Source: Borreliella andersonii (lineage in GTDB: Bacteria; Spirochaetota; Spirochaetia; Borreliales; Borreliaceae). From it: DNA of 64,000 nt. Location: contig NZ_CP132457.1 in the NCBI RefSeq assembly GCF_032595875.1, positions 744,001-808,000 on the forward strand. Reading direction: 5' to 3'. Below are positions 44,620 through 53,882 of the stretch, piece after piece. The position numbers were made by a program, and so were the translations under genes. How positions within the stretch are numbered: position 1 is the first letter of the stretch; each line of letters begins with the position of its first letter. The notes under the pieces are model-generated. The model saw nothing but the letters and a program-made list of their open reading frames with translations, made no database searches and was not told where the DNA came from.

Positions 44620-45078
44620 CTAATCCTTAGAGTTGTTGGAAGCAAGTTCATTGCGTTTTGTAATTTTTTTGGTTTGAATAATACAGCTTGATAAAAAATA
44701 ATAAATTAAACCTATTGCTATTGATATAAGGTAAAAGTTTTGGTTTTTGGAAATCGGTTTTTGTAAGGTTAATATTTGTCCTTGGGTATATTGATCTTTA
44801 TTGTTGTTGATTTTAATTACTGTTGAGTTTTTTGGGTAGTAACCCAATTTGTTAGCTTCTTTTAGAATTTCTGATTTAGATACTTGCAGGTTAATATATC
44901 TTGCTTTTAATTCTTTTTGAATTTCTTTTAGCTTTTCGATGTGGTTTTTTATCAATGTTAAATTGTTATCCAATTTTTGATAATTAACAAATCCTCGTTC
45001 CCCAAATATGGGAGCCATTATAAAGTAGCTTAGTATTCCTGAGTAAAAAGACATTGCAATTTTTTTATAAATAGTCAT
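44620..45078 (-). CDS. FtsB/DivIC-like (septum formation initiator) membrane protein
   Basis: Protein of 152 residues. A short N-terminal membrane segment (about 8-24, ending APIFGERGF) leads into a coiled coil (about 32-75, with LDNNLTLIKNHIEKLKEIQK) and then LGYYPKNSTVIKI near 80-92. This order (helix, FGxxG, coiled coil, 'LGy.p.dsvv') is the pattern of FtsB/DivIC division proteins. Unlike them it has a second hydrophobic segment (about 115-137) and a basic tail. It is the first gene of a minus-strand run with the two permeases, 6 bases before the OppB-like gene. Assignment rests on pattern, not strong identity. Confidence 0.6.
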   Translation of the reverse strand: MTIYKKIAMSFYSGILSYFIMAPIFGERGFVNYQKLDNNLTLIKNHIEKLKEIQKELKARYINLQVSKSEILKEANKLGYYPKNSTVIKINNNKDQYTQGQILTLQKPISKNQNFYLISIAIGLIYYFLSSCIIQTKKITKRNELASNNSKD

Positions 45079-45181
45079 ATATCTTGTAATTATATTCTTA
45101 ATATACTATATTTACAAGTAGTTAAAAGTTGGTTTAGAATGTAGTTCTATCTATTGAGTAGTTTTGGAGAGTAAGTTTGGC

Positions 45182-46453
45182 ATGAAGGAAAGTGTTTTTT
45201 TTATCAAGGAAGGTCCCAAAGAAGTTGATTTTGATATTGAAAAAGTATTTTTAAGAAGTGAGTCTGTTGATGTTTCTACAGTCTCAGATAATCTTAAAAC
45301 TTTTTTAGATGAAAAGCTGCTAAATCTTGATAACATATTAAAAGAAAGGCATGGTGAGTTGATTGATTGTTTAAGAGACGTTGAGTTACGTGTTGAGAGA
45401 GTTGAGAAAGAAATGCTTGACAATAGTCATAAGCTTGTTCAAAGGGATTTCATTTCTTACGATTCGAAGGATTTGGAAAAAAAGTCATCCGAAACGGATG
45501 ACTCATTTCCTAAAAAAGAAGATAATTTGCCCAATATTTCTATTGAGCAAGATGAATTAGATGCGCTTCTTGAAGGTATCAATTATTCCTCAAAAGAAAA
45601 TGACGTAGTTCAGCATGATGTTAAATTTAATAAAGATAAAGAGTTGAATTTGAGTAGCAATTTGTATGTGGCTGATAATTTTTCTAATAATGTTCTTAAA
45701 AAAGAAAATGTTAATAGTGAAGGTGATAATGTGTCCATAGGAAATATGGATCTAAATAATAGTAACGATCGCGGTGAAAAATTAGAAAATTTTGTTACAG
45801 AGCCAGACAAATATTTAGATTCTGTCAATAAAAATTTGGATAATAGTTATTCTTTGGGAGATAAAGTGAGTGGAGAAGATCCCCATTCTATTACTGCTAA
45901 TTGTGATGACTCTGTAAAATTGGAGAGCCTTGTGGATAATAAACAACGTTTAGGTTTGATTGATGAGAATGAAAACATTGAGCATGAAAATGGTGGCAAT
46001 TGTGCGATTCTTAAAAGCTCTGATGAACGTTTTGAGCTAAAAGAATTTGATGATTTTGAAAATATTTTAAAAGAGGACCTAGATTCTAAGACTGCCGAGG
46101 ACTCTTTTTCTAATGCTGGAGAGAAAAATTTGCATGATAATTTGAAAGATGAAGCAGATCAAGATCAAAGCAGTGATATTGCTAATTATAAAAAACCTAA
46201 TTCTCAAGACATAACTAAGGAGACTGTTCCTTATAATTTTAATTTTAATGATGTTGAAAAGGTTGTGAGCAAGTTTAGTGCTGAAGAATCTTTAAAAAAT
46301 GTTATGCTAAATAGCGATGAAAAAGCCATATTAATAAATTTTATTGATAGGGTAGAAAGTGAGCTTGAGTTAAATCCTAATAGAAATATTTTTAAAATTA
46401 AACAAGAGTATGAGGTTTTAAAAAAAGTTAAATTTTTACTTACCAAAGGTTAA
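45182..46453 (+). CDS. Large acidic protein of unknown function
   Basis: Protein of 423 residues from ATG 45182, with GGAGAG about 10 bases upstream; the in-frame TTG at 45164 would precede that site. I do not recognise a family. It has no signal peptide or membrane segment, so it is probably cytoplasmic. The first 90 residues are heptad-like (NLKTFLDEKLLNLDNILKE). A long low-complexity middle rich in Asp, Glu, Asn and Ser follows. The C-terminal 60 residues form a more ordered helical domain (AILINFIDRVESELELNPN, then IFKIKQEYEVLKKVKFLL). It stands alone, divergent from the FtsB-like gene. Confidence 0.65.
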   Translation: MKESVFFIKEGPKEVDFDIEKVFLRSESVDVSTVSDNLKTFLDEKLLNLDNILKERHGELIDCLRDVELRVERVEKEMLDNSHKLVQRDFISYDSKDLEKKSSETDDSFPKKEDNLPNISIEQDELDALLEGINYSSKENDVVQHDVKFNKDKELNLSSNLYVADNFSNNVLKKENVNSEGDNVSIGNMDLNNSNDRGEKLENFVTEPDKYLDSVNKNLDNSYSLGDKVSGEDPHSITANCDDSVKLESLVDNKQRLGLIDENENIEHENGGNCAILKSSDERFELKEFDDFENILKEDLDSKTAEDSFSNAGEKNLHDNLKDEADQDQSSDIANYKKPNSQDITKETVPYNFNFNDVEKVVSKFSAEESLKNVMLNSDEKAILINFIDRVESELELNPNRNIFKIKQEYEVLKKVKFLLTKG

Positions 46454-46569
46454 AAATCCATTCGTTTAAATTCTATTTTTTATAAAAATTTTTAAATTAA
46501 TTTTTTGATACCCGGGCGATTTTTTGTTTGATATAAATTTTACTTTTAAAGTATTATTCTTAAAGCCAA

Positions 46570-46599
46570 ACAACATCTTATCTTTTGATAAAATGTTGT
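46570..46599. terminator. Terminator hairpin between convergent genes
   Basis: ACAACATCTTATC (46570-46582) and GATAAAATGTTGT (46587-46599) pair with one C-A mismatch around loop TTTT. The hairpin sits in the 196-base gap between two convergent genes. The tail CTTTGTC is only weakly T-rich. The rest of this gap shows nothing else I can support. Confidence 0.55.
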
Positions 46600-46649
46600 C
46601 TTTGTCATGGTGTTACATTTTGATTATATGTTTTTATATATAAGCAAGA

Positions 46650-47663
46650 TTAATCTGCATTGTTGTGATGTTCATGATGATCTTCTTGATTATCATTGCT
46701 AGAAATATTATCTTTTTCTTTTAATTTTTTTTCTAAGTTAAATACATCAAAAAAAGTCCATTTGCTGGTTATGTAGTAATGTTCATCTTCATCTTTTTTG
46801 ATTAATATGTCTTTATCATTTTCTTCGTTTTTATTGAAATAAACTTCAATATTATTAATACTTTTATTGCTCCATTTGACTTCAATCTTGTATTGAAGAT
46901 TATAGTCATTTATTTTAGATTTATCGATTTCAAGTCCGTCAGCTTTAAATTCAGCAATAATATTTAAAGGCCTTTCCTTTATCAATTTTTGGTTATTTAA
47001 AAAATAAAGACCATCTTTAGTGATAATCTCATAGTTATTGTTTATATTATTCTCATTTTCCTTGTTTAATTTTCTTATTATTTGGAATGATAAATTTTCT
47101 AATTTTGTGTTTTTTTCTTGAAACAGTGTAGTATCTGAAAATGTATTGTAAGAATTTCCTTTATATGATAAGAAAATATTTTTTGTTAAGTAAACATTTG
47201 CGTCACTACCTTTAATGTATGCCAGTCTTGAATCGCCTTCTCCTGGTTTTCCAACAAAAATTTCTGTTAACAGCTTATTATTGTTATCAAATAATTTAAA
47301 GCTTGGGTTTTCTCCAATTCCCAGTTCTTTGTGTTTTTTTTGATCTCTACTTACAAGTTTATTTTTTTCAAGCTCGTCTAATGCTTTGATTAGAGAGTTA
47401 ACTTTTTTATTGTCAACAGGAATATTTTGGTTATTATATGTTAGTGCCCAATCTTTGCCAAGTTTTGTTAGTGTTCCTTCATGCTCTGTTTCAATTTTAG
47501 AAATTAAATTAAAGTCAAAATCAAAAAATTTTTCTTCCAGGATTCTTGCTACTTTATTTTCATTTGAAAAAATTATTCCCAATAAGAATGTAGATGTTAA
47601 TAGTATTATTATCAATATTTTTATTTTTTCTTTATTGATTGAGAATATTTTGGGTTTTGTCAT
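46650..47663 (-). CDS. DUF4340-type envelope protein of a Gld-like ABC cassette
   Basis: Protein of 337 residues. I start at ATG 47663 because AAGGAG lies 7 bases upstream; the longer frame to 47723 overlaps the preceding gene and lacks a site. One membrane segment (about 15-33) is followed by an extracytoplasmic part. The stretch VNSLIKALDELEKNKLVS, then HKELGIGENPSFKLFDN and IFVGKPGEGDSRLAYIKG, is the recognisable DUF4340 pattern. The tail is His/Glu/Asp-rich (EDHHEHHNNAD), perhaps metal-binding. It is the last gene of a four-gene minus-strand run with a GldG-like, a permease and an ATPase gene. Confidence 0.78.
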   Translation of the reverse strand: MTKPKIFSINKEKIKILIIILLTSTFLLGIIFSNENKVARILEEKFFDFDFNLISKIETEHEGTLTKLGKDWALTYNNQNIPVDNKKVNSLIKALDELEKNKLVSRDQKKHKELGIGENPSFKLFDNNNKLLTEIFVGKPGEGDSRLAYIKGSDANVYLTKNIFLSYKGNSYNTFSDTTLFQEKNTKLENLSFQIIRKLNKENENNINNNYEIITKDGLYFLNNQKLIKERPLNIIAEFKADGLEIDKSKINDYNLQYKIEVKWSNKSINNIEVYFNKNEENDKDILIKKDEDEHYYITSKWTFFDVFNLEKKLKEKDNISSNDNQEDHHEHHNNAD

Positions 47664-47682
47664 AAACACTCCTTTGTTCTTA

Positions 47683-49191
47683 TTAATTTGCTTTTCTTTT
47701 TCTGGTAAATCTAACAAGTCCAAATATTAATATTATTGTTGGAAGAATAATTAAGTTAACAATTATTAATGAAAACTTTGCATTTACCATTTCGTTTGAA
47801 GAGCTTGCAAATTTTAATTTAGCTCGTACTTCTCGAGACTTAATATTAAAAAATTCTTCCTTTTGCATTAAATAATCTGAAATTCTTCCTGATAGTTCAA
47901 AGTTTGATGGAGAACCGTTGTACATATAATCACTAAATATCATGCTTGATCCTGTTAGGATTATTTTAGAATTTTTTGAATATTGATCTTTATAAGGACT
48001 TTTAATTTTTCCTTCAATTGCATATCCTAGCATTTTAATTTTATTTTCTTCGAATTTATTTGGAACTTCAAATGCATTCAAAGATACGTTTGAAAGATTA
48101 GGTTCTTTAACTTGCCATGATTGTTTGGAACTTGCAAATAGAGGTAAAAATTTTACTTCTGTTTCATCTTTTTTTATAAGTTCTAATGAGCTGCTCCAAG
48201 GAATTGTAGCGGTATAAAAATTTTTAAGTAATGGCATGTCTTCTTTTACAATATTGCTTTTGTCTATTAAGATCCACGGATAGTAAGTTTGGAAATTGCC
48301 ACCCAAGAAGATTGTGGGTGCCCTTTTATCAAGAATAATATTATCGTTGTATTTTATACCATAACTTTCAAATAGATCAAATAGGCTTGATTTAATAGGA
48401 GTTATGCCATATGGATTTTGAGGATTGTAGTCAATTGCACTTGTTGCAACAAATATTTTCCCATCATTAACAATAAAATCGTCAATTTTTTTTGCAATTT
48501 TTTCATCAATTTCTTTAGCGCCAATAATGAATAATCCATTTATATCTTTTCTAATGTCTTCTAATTTTTCAGTTTTTAAATCTATTTCTTTGATTTCAAT
48601 TCCAAATGCTTTTTTCATTATTTCGTAAAAGTTTTTGTGTGCTTCTTTTAAAGTGCTGTCTCCAAAAGCAAGCCCTAAAACTTTTTTTGTATTGTTTATT
48701 AGCTTGTCAAGTCCATTTGCAAGGTCATATTCTAAATTACTGATTTCTGTTACAACCGGTATTACTTCTCTTTTGCCTTCGTAAATAATCTCAATTCCTG
48801 AGTATATTTTGAGTATTGAGAGCTGATTAATATCTCTTAAGTCTATTTGCTGAGAGGGAATACCAATGTGCTCTAATGGTGTTGAAATTTTATCAGCATC
48901 AACTTCTTTATAAATTACCTTGCCTTTTGAAGCATCAGAAAAACTTATTAAAAAATTTTTTATTTGGCTTGGAAAAGCAAAATAGTTTTCAAGGCTTCCT
49001 GAATTGTAATATGTTATAAATATTGTTTCATTTGCACTTGAGAACAAATTTTTTGTAACTTTAGATATTGTAAAAGCTTTGTGTTTTGTAAAGTCTATTT
49101 TAAAAATGAAAATAGATATATTACAAAAAATCAAAAAGATTATTGTAAGGTTCAAAGTTAGGTTTAAAACTTCATTTTCTTTATTTTTCAT
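47683..49191 (-). CDS. GldG-like ABC-associated transport protein
   Basis: Protein of 502 residues of the 'ABC-type uncharacterised transport system' family (PF09822 type, as in GldG). One N-terminal membrane helix (about 12-29) and one C-terminal helix (about 475-495) flank a large periplasmic part. Typical stretches are TKHKAFTISKVTKNLFSS, EYDLANGLDKLINNTKKVLGL and NGLFIIGAKEIDEKIAKKID (near 215), followed by KIFVATSAIDY. It starts 4 bases after the permease gene and is followed by the DUF4340 gene. In Bacteroidetes GldA, GldF and GldG form a transporter needed for gliding; the substrate is unknown. Confidence 0.8.
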   Translation of the reverse strand: MKNKENEVLNLTLNLTIIFLIFCNISIFIFKIDFTKHKAFTISKVTKNLFSSANETIFITYYNSGSLENYFAFPSQIKNFLISFSDASKGKVIYKEVDADKISTPLEHIGIPSQQIDLRDINQLSILKIYSGIEIIYEGKREVIPVVTEISNLEYDLANGLDKLINNTKKVLGLAFGDSTLKEAHKNFYEIMKKAFGIEIKEIDLKTEKLEDIRKDINGLFIIGAKEIDEKIAKKIDDFIVNDGKIFVATSAIDYNPQNPYGITPIKSSLFDLFESYGIKYNDNIILDKRAPTIFLGGNFQTYYPWILIDKSNIVKEDMPLLKNFYTATIPWSSSLELIKKDETEVKFLPLFASSKQSWQVKEPNLSNVSLNAFEVPNKFEENKIKMLGYAIEGKIKSPYKDQYSKNSKIILTGSSMIFSDYMYNGSPSNFELSGRISDYLMQKEEFFNIKSREVRAKLKFASSSNEMVNAKFSLIIVNLIILPTIILIFGLVRFTRKRKAN

Positions 49192-49195
49192 AAAT

Positions 49196-49930
49196 TTATC
49201 TCCATTTTTTTAGTGTTATGCTGTATGTGCTTAGTATGAGAAATGTTATTGTGAATGTAATAAAATAAATAAAGTCAGATAAGTTTAATATGCCCATATT
49301 AAAATAGCTAAAGTGATTAGTTATTGAAACGAAATTAAGCATTTCTCCTATGATATTTTCTTTTCCAAAGATCATAACCAATTTCCCAGAAAATAGTATT
49401 AATATTAATGTAAATACGGTTAGAATGTAAGAAACTATTTGGCTTTTTGTAATAGAGGATATAAATGTTCCCATGCTTAGCACGGAAAGGGAATAAAGAA
49501 TTATTCCTAAATATTGAAGCAATATTATCCCGAGGTCAAATTCACCCATGAAAATTGTCATTATTGTAAGAGGTAGGGTAAGTGAGAATAGTATTAAGGT
49601 AAATATTTTAAGTGTAATAAATTTGCCCAAAACTATTTCTTGAGGGCTTAGCGGTAGGGCATAAAGAAGCTCAATGCTTCCTGTTTTGTGTTCTTCTGAG
49701 AATATTCCCATGCTGAGTGCTGGCAGTACTAACATTAAAATAATAGGCATTGAAGAGAAATAAGAGGTAAGAGATGCATTATCTTTAATAAAAAATCCTG
49801 ATAAAAAAATAAATGAAAAATTTATGAATATTAAAAAAAATAGCATCACAACGTATGCAGTTGGTGTTCCAAATAATATTTTTAGTTCTTTTTTAGAAAG
49901 CGATAAAGATTGCTTTAAATCTATTTTCAT
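49196..49930 (-). CDS. ABC transporter permease, GldF/ABC-2 type
   Basis: Inner-membrane protein of 244 residues with six hydrophobic segments and the ABC-2 layout. Characteristic stretches are KKELKILFGTPTAYVVMLFF at the first helix, LVLPALSMGIFSEEHKTGSIELL (written in two parts: LVLPALSMGIFSEEHK and TGSIELLYALPLS) and VLGKFITLKIFTL. The 'EEHKTGSIELLYALP' element is the usual hallmark of GldF/NatB-type permeases. It lies 2 bases after the ATPase gene and 4 bases before the GldG-like gene, so the three should form one complex. Confidence 0.87.
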   Translation of the reverse strand: MKIDLKQSLSLSKKELKILFGTPTAYVVMLFFLIFINFSFIFLSGFFIKDNASLTSYFSSMPIILMLVLPALSMGIFSEEHKTGSIELLYALPLSPQEIVLGKFITLKIFTLILFSLTLPLTIMTIFMGEFDLGIILLQYLGIILYSLSVLSMGTFISSITKSQIVSYILTVFTLILILFSGKLVMIFGKENIIGEMLNFVSITNHFSYFNMGILNLSDFIYFITFTITFLILSTYSITLKKWR

Positions 49931-49932
49931 TT

Positions 49933-50856
49933 TTATCTCCCCTTGGTTAATTTGCTAAATATCTTTTCAAGGCTTTCATGTTTTGGGATCATTGCTTTTA
50001 AGATTATATTATTTTTTACTATATAGCTAAAGAGATCCTCTTCTGTTTTACCTTGAGATAGTTTTAATGAAATATTTAAATCTTTTTCGTGTTCTTCAAT
50101 TTTTATTAACGTAAAAATATCGTTTTTGCTGTTGAAAATTTTTTTCTCATTTTCAAATTTTTTTAAAACTATTAATTCTATTTCAATCTCTTTAAGTTTA
50201 TTTTTAATAATATTTTCTTTTGTGTCATCAGCAGCAATTACTCCGTTGTTGACAATAATTATTCTTTTACAAATAGATTCTACTTCGCTTAGTATGTGTG
50301 AAGAGAATAGTATTGTACTTTCTTTAGCAAGCTCTCTTAAAAATTCTTTAAATTCAATTATTTGATTTGGGTCAAGGCCATTTGTTGGTTCATCAAGTAT
50401 TACAAGTTTAGGATTGTTTATTAAAGCGCCAGCTATTCCTACTCTTTGTTTAAATCCTTTTGAAAGTTGAGAAATCAGCTTATTTTCAACTTCTTTTAAT
50501 TTGAATATACTTATTACTCTGTCAATTTCTTTTTTTAATTTGTTAACACCTTTTATTTCTGATATAAACTTTAAATATTCCTTGACAGAAAGCTCTGGAT
50601 AAAGAGCTAGTTTTTCAGGAACATATCCTATTTGTTGTAGTATTTCTTTTGAATGCTCTACAATATCTTTTCCAAAAATTTTAACATTTCCTTTACTTGG
50701 ATAGTGAAATGATGTTAAGATTTTGATTAATGTAGACTTTCCGGCTCCATTTGGGCCAAGTATACCAAGCACTTCGCCTTCTTTAACCTTAAAGCTAACA
50801 TTAAATAATGCTGTAAATGGTCCATACATTTTAGTAACTTTTTCTACATTTATCAT
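49933..50856 (-). CDS. ABC transporter ATP-binding protein, GldA type
   Basis: Nucleotide-binding subunit of 307 residues. Walker A GPNGAGKSTLIK is near residues 36-47, the signature SQLSKGFKQRVGIAGAL near 132-148, and Walker B LVILDEPTNGLDPNQ near 155-169; the switch region LFSSHILSEVE follows. All catalytic residues are present. A C-terminal domain of about 90 residues follows, as in GldA/NatA-type exporters. First gene of the four-gene cassette (ATPase, permease, GldG-like, DUF4340). It lies 8 bases downstream of the rnz gene, so read-through from rnz is possible. Confidence 0.9.
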   Translation of the reverse strand: MINVEKVTKMYGPFTALFNVSFKVKEGEVLGILGPNGAGKSTLIKILTSFHYPSKGNVKIFGKDIVEHSKEILQQIGYVPEKLALYPELSVKEYLKFISEIKGVNKLKKEIDRVISIFKLKEVENKLISQLSKGFKQRVGIAGALINNPKLVILDEPTNGLDPNQIIEFKEFLRELAKESTILFSSHILSEVESICKRIIIVNNGVIAADDTKENIIKNKLKEIEIELIVLKKFENEKKIFNSKNDIFTLIKIEEHEKDLNISLKLSQGKTEEDLFSYIVKNNIILKAMIPKHESLEKIFSKLTKGR

Positions 50857-50864
50857 ATACCCTC

Positions 50865-51824
50865 CTATTTAATAATAAAGTTATTTTTGTTTGCTTGAAG
50901 TCTCATTCCATCTCTTGTTAAAAAGATTTCTCCGTCTGGATATTCCAATTTTGCCTCCTTTAGTAAGTTTTCAAGATCTTTTTTCAATGTATATCTTTCA
51001 CTAAAATGGATAAGTCCTGTTTGTAAAACTTTTGCTTGTTTGACAATATTTGCAGCTTCACCAGCTGTTAAGTGAAGTTTTTTATCTGCTTCTTTTTTTA
51101 GCTCATTCTTAAATGTGCTCTCAATTATTACAAGGTTAAAGTTTTTGATTTGCTGTATGAGTTCTTTAAAATAACCAGTATCTGTGATGTATGCAACTTT
51201 TAGTCCTTTTTTAGATTTTCCAAGTATTTCTGATGGCTTTATAATTTTTCCGTTTACTAGTATTTCTTTTCCATCTTGCAGGGCTTTTCTAATAGGCCCT
51301 TTAGGAATATTTAACTCTTCTGCTTTTTCTGTATTGAATTTGCCGGGTTTATCTTTTTCTATAAACAAATATCCAACACATTCTATTGAATGTTTTAGTT
51401 TGGTGTATTCAATTTTTTTTGTTTTATCTTCATATATTGTTTTTTCGGTTTTATCTATGATTATTTCTTTATAAATTATTTCATAGTTTTTATATATTTT
51501 GAGCATGTCTATATTTGCTTTTGTATAGTTTTTTATTCCAACAGGTCCAGCGATTATTAATGGGTCTTTTCTTGTTTCTCCACTTTGTGACATTAGCATC
51601 ACTATTCCGAGTAATCCTGTGATGTGATCAGCATGCAAGTGCGTAATACAAATCATTTTTATTTTTTGCCAAGATATTTTTTGTTTTCTTAAAGACATTT
51701 GAGTTCCTTCTCCACAATCGAATAAAAAATTTTCTCCATTGTATTCGATTAGCACGGACGACAAATATCTATTATGGAGTGGCCTTGTTCCCCCAGTTCC
51801 TATAATATTAATATTAAATCCCAA
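50865..51824 (-). CDS. rnz: Ribonuclease Z (tRNA 3' processing endonuclease)
   Basis: Metallo-beta-lactamase-fold nuclease of 319 residues that cuts tRNA precursors at the discriminator base. This matters here because the tRNA genes in this window do not encode CCA. Metal-binding [13 protein letters not shown] is at about 61-73, with [13 protein letters not shown] before it. Further ligands are the His in [10 protein letters not shown] (near 144), the Asp in AYITDTGY (near 212) and the His in [10 protein letters not shown] (near 272). Length fits the short bacterial form (RNase Z-S). It has a good ribosome site (AGGAGAATAG) before the ATG. Confidence 0.94.
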   Translation of the reverse strand: MGFNINIIGTGGTRPLHNRYLSSVLIEYNGENFLFDCGEGTQMSLRKQKISWQKIKMICITHLHADHITGLLGIVMLMSQSGETRKDPLIIAGPVGIKNYTKANIDMLKIYKNYEIIYKEIIIDKTEKTIYEDKTKKIEYTKLKHSIECVGYLFIEKDKPGKFNTEKAEELNIPKGPIRKALQDGKEILVNGKIIKPSEILGKSKKGLKVAYITDTGYFKELIQQIKNFNLVIIESTFKNELKKEADKKLHLTAGEAANIVKQAKVLQTGLIHFSERYTLKKDLENLLKEAKLEYPDGEIFLTRDGMRLQANKNNFIIK

Positions 51825-52017
51825 AGACTATTCTCCTGGTTTGTTCTGAAAGTATTAATTAATTTTAATTGCTTTGTTAAATTTTGCGTCACTTTCTAGT
51901 TTCTCTTTGGATAAGAATTATTTTCGCTCAACTCAAACATTATATTATTTTTTTTTGAATTTACAAATATTAAGAGATATAATTGCTTATTAGTATATGG
52001 ATTTAAAATTTTTGATT

Positions 52018-53085
52018 TTAGGAATGATCCAAAGTATTATAATATTTTTCATATCTTTTAATATGATAATGATTTGGAATTTTGTCAATTTTTTCAATGT
52101 TATTAACTAGTAAATTGGATAAGTATGGTGCCATTGATATACCTCTTGTTCCAAAGCCATTTAATATGAAGATATTTTCATACTTAGGGTGTTCTCCCAA
52201 GAAAGGTTCTCTGTCAAGAGTTGAAGGTCTTATGTGGGCTTTTTGACCAATGACTTTGCATTTTAGATTTGTTATTTTTTTAAATTTTTCTAATAATTCT
52301 AGTTTTGCCCATTCATTTGTAAGTGTGTTCCAAGTGTTCCATTCGTAAGTGCCCCCAAGGTAAAATTTATTTCCTTTTAAGTGAATTAAAGATACGTGTC
52401 TATTATAAATCTCTTTAAAATTTAAATTTTTGCATTCTAATAAAATGATTTCGCCTTTTGCAGGCTCAAATGGGAGATAAGAAAAAAATCCTTTGAGTTT
52501 TTCTTTATATCCTTTTGCAAATATTAATTTTTCAAATTTTAAATCTTCTATTTTGAAAAAACTCTCTTCAAGTTTAATTTTATTTTCCTCTATATTTTTG
52601 TTTATATATGATTGTTTTTTGATTAAATATTTTTTAATATTTTCTATATAGATTTTTGTATTAATCCTAGCACCTTTTATTATCATTCCGCCATTAGAGT
52701 CGTTTGAGAAATTGTAAATTTTTCCATCTTGTATTTTCAAAATAAAGTTTGTCATGTTTTTATCATTTTCAAGTTTATCAAGTAGTTCATATTTTTGATT
52801 TTTAGTAGTAAAGGGTCTAAATATATTTTTTTCCATAAAAAAGTCGGATTTAATAGTTTTTTCAATTTCTTGATAGTAATTTTTTGCAAATTGGAAAATA
52901 TGTGGTTCTTTCCAGGCAATGTTCATTTTTCTGCCCATAATAGGATTAATAAGCCCACCTGCTACTATTGTTGCTTTTGTATCTTCATCGTCAAAAAGAA
53001 TTATTTTTTTATTTCTTTTAAGTAGTTCGTAAGCAACGGTGCTTCCTGCTATTCCTCCTCCGATAACTGCAAATTCATGGTGCAT
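52018..53085 (-). CDS. FAD-dependent oxidoreductase of the DAO family
   Basis: Flavoprotein of 355 residues. The dinucleotide-binding motif FAVIGGGIAGSTVAYELLKR is at about 5-24 and the conserved TIVAGGLINPIMGRKMNIAW at about 39-58. A C-terminal FAD contact, IFILNGFGTRGISMAPYLS, lies near 310-328. The D-amino acid oxidase family includes glycine/sarcosine oxidases and the C-terminal half of MnmC, which removes carboxymethyl groups from wobble uridine. Because a stand-alone MnmD is present in this window and Borrelia has little amino acid catabolism, an MnmC-oxidase role is a reasonable guess, not shown. Divergent from clpP. Confidence 0.8.
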   Translation of the reverse strand: MHHEFAVIGGGIAGSTVAYELLKRNKKIILFDDEDTKATIVAGGLINPIMGRKMNIAWKEPHIFQFAKNYYQEIEKTIKSDFFMEKNIFRPFTTKNQKYELLDKLENDKNMTNFILKIQDGKIYNFSNDSNGGMIIKGARINTKIYIENIKKYLIKKQSYINKNIEENKIKLEESFFKIEDLKFEKLIFAKGYKEKLKGFFSYLPFEPAKGEIILLECKNLNFKEIYNRHVSLIHLKGNKFYLGGTYEWNTWNTLTNEWAKLELLEKFKKITNLKCKVIGQKAHIRPSTLDREPFLGEHPKYENIFILNGFGTRGISMAPYLSNLLVNNIEKIDKIPNHYHIKRYEKYYNTLDHS

Positions 53086-53285
53086 TATAAACTCCTTTTT
53101 AAATATTACTTAATTTGTAAAAATTTAGATTATTTTTTGATTTTAATTAAGTTTAATTAAATATTTATTTGTCTTTTGTTTTTAGAAATTAAGTGTAATT
53201 GTTTAATTTTTGTGCTTTTTTATCATTTAAAAACCTTTTATTTTCAATTATAATATATCAGTATGTTTTTTATAAGGGATGTTTT

Positions 53286-53882
53286 ATGACTGGGAAAGAA
53301 GATAATGATGCTTGTGCAATACATGATAAATCATTGAAATTGGTTTTAAAGAGCAGATCAATAGTTATTGCTGGCGAGATTACTAAGGATGTTTCTAGGC
53401 TTTTTCAGGAAAAAATATTATTGTTAGAGACTTTAGATTTTAAAAAGCCTATATTTGTGTATATTGACTCAGAAGGAGGCGATATTGATGCTGGATTTGC
53501 TATTTTTAATATGATTCGTTTTGTTAAGCCTAAAGTTTTTACAGTTGGAGTAGGGCTTGTTGCTAGTGCTGCTGCTTTAATTTTTTTGGCTGCAAAATTA
53601 GAAAATAGATTTTCATTGCCTTTTGCCAGGTATTTATTACATCAACCCTTGAGTGGATTTAAAGGAGTTGCTACAGATATTGAGATTTACACTAATGAGT
53701 TAAATAAAGTTAAAAAAGAACTTAATAATATTATTTCAAAAGAAACGGGTCAAAAAATTTCTAAAATAGAAAAGGATATTGATAGAGATTTTTGGTTAGA
53801 CAGTAGTGCTGCGAAAAAGTATGGACTTGTATTTGAAGTTGTTGAAACAAAGTATCAACTTGAAGAGTTTATTTCCGCTTAG
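53286..53882 (+). CDS. clpP2: ATP-dependent Clp protease proteolytic subunit paralogue (ClpP2)
   Basis: Serine peptidase of 198 residues. ATG 53286 follows AAGGGAT; the longer frame from 53199 is not ClpP-like. The catalytic triad is visible: Ser in GLVASAAALIF (near 100), His in ARYLLHQPLSG (near 124) and Asp in DIDRDFWLDSSAA (near 173). The segment around the serine is atypical: ClpP1 usually reads 'GMAASMGA'. Borrelia has another clpP elsewhere with clpX, so this is the second, diverged copy (BB0757 in B31, from memory). It has no Clp ATPase gene beside it. Whether it forms mixed rings is not visible here. Confidence 0.9.
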   Translation: MTGKEDNDACAIHDKSLKLVLKSRSIVIAGEITKDVSRLFQEKILLLETLDFKKPIFVYIDSEGGDIDAGFAIFNMIRFVKPKVFTVGVGLVASAAALIFLAAKLENRFSLPFARYLLHQPLSGFKGVATDIEIYTNELNKVKKELNNIISKETGQKISKIEKDIDRDFWLDSSAAKKYGLVFEVVETKYQLEEFISA

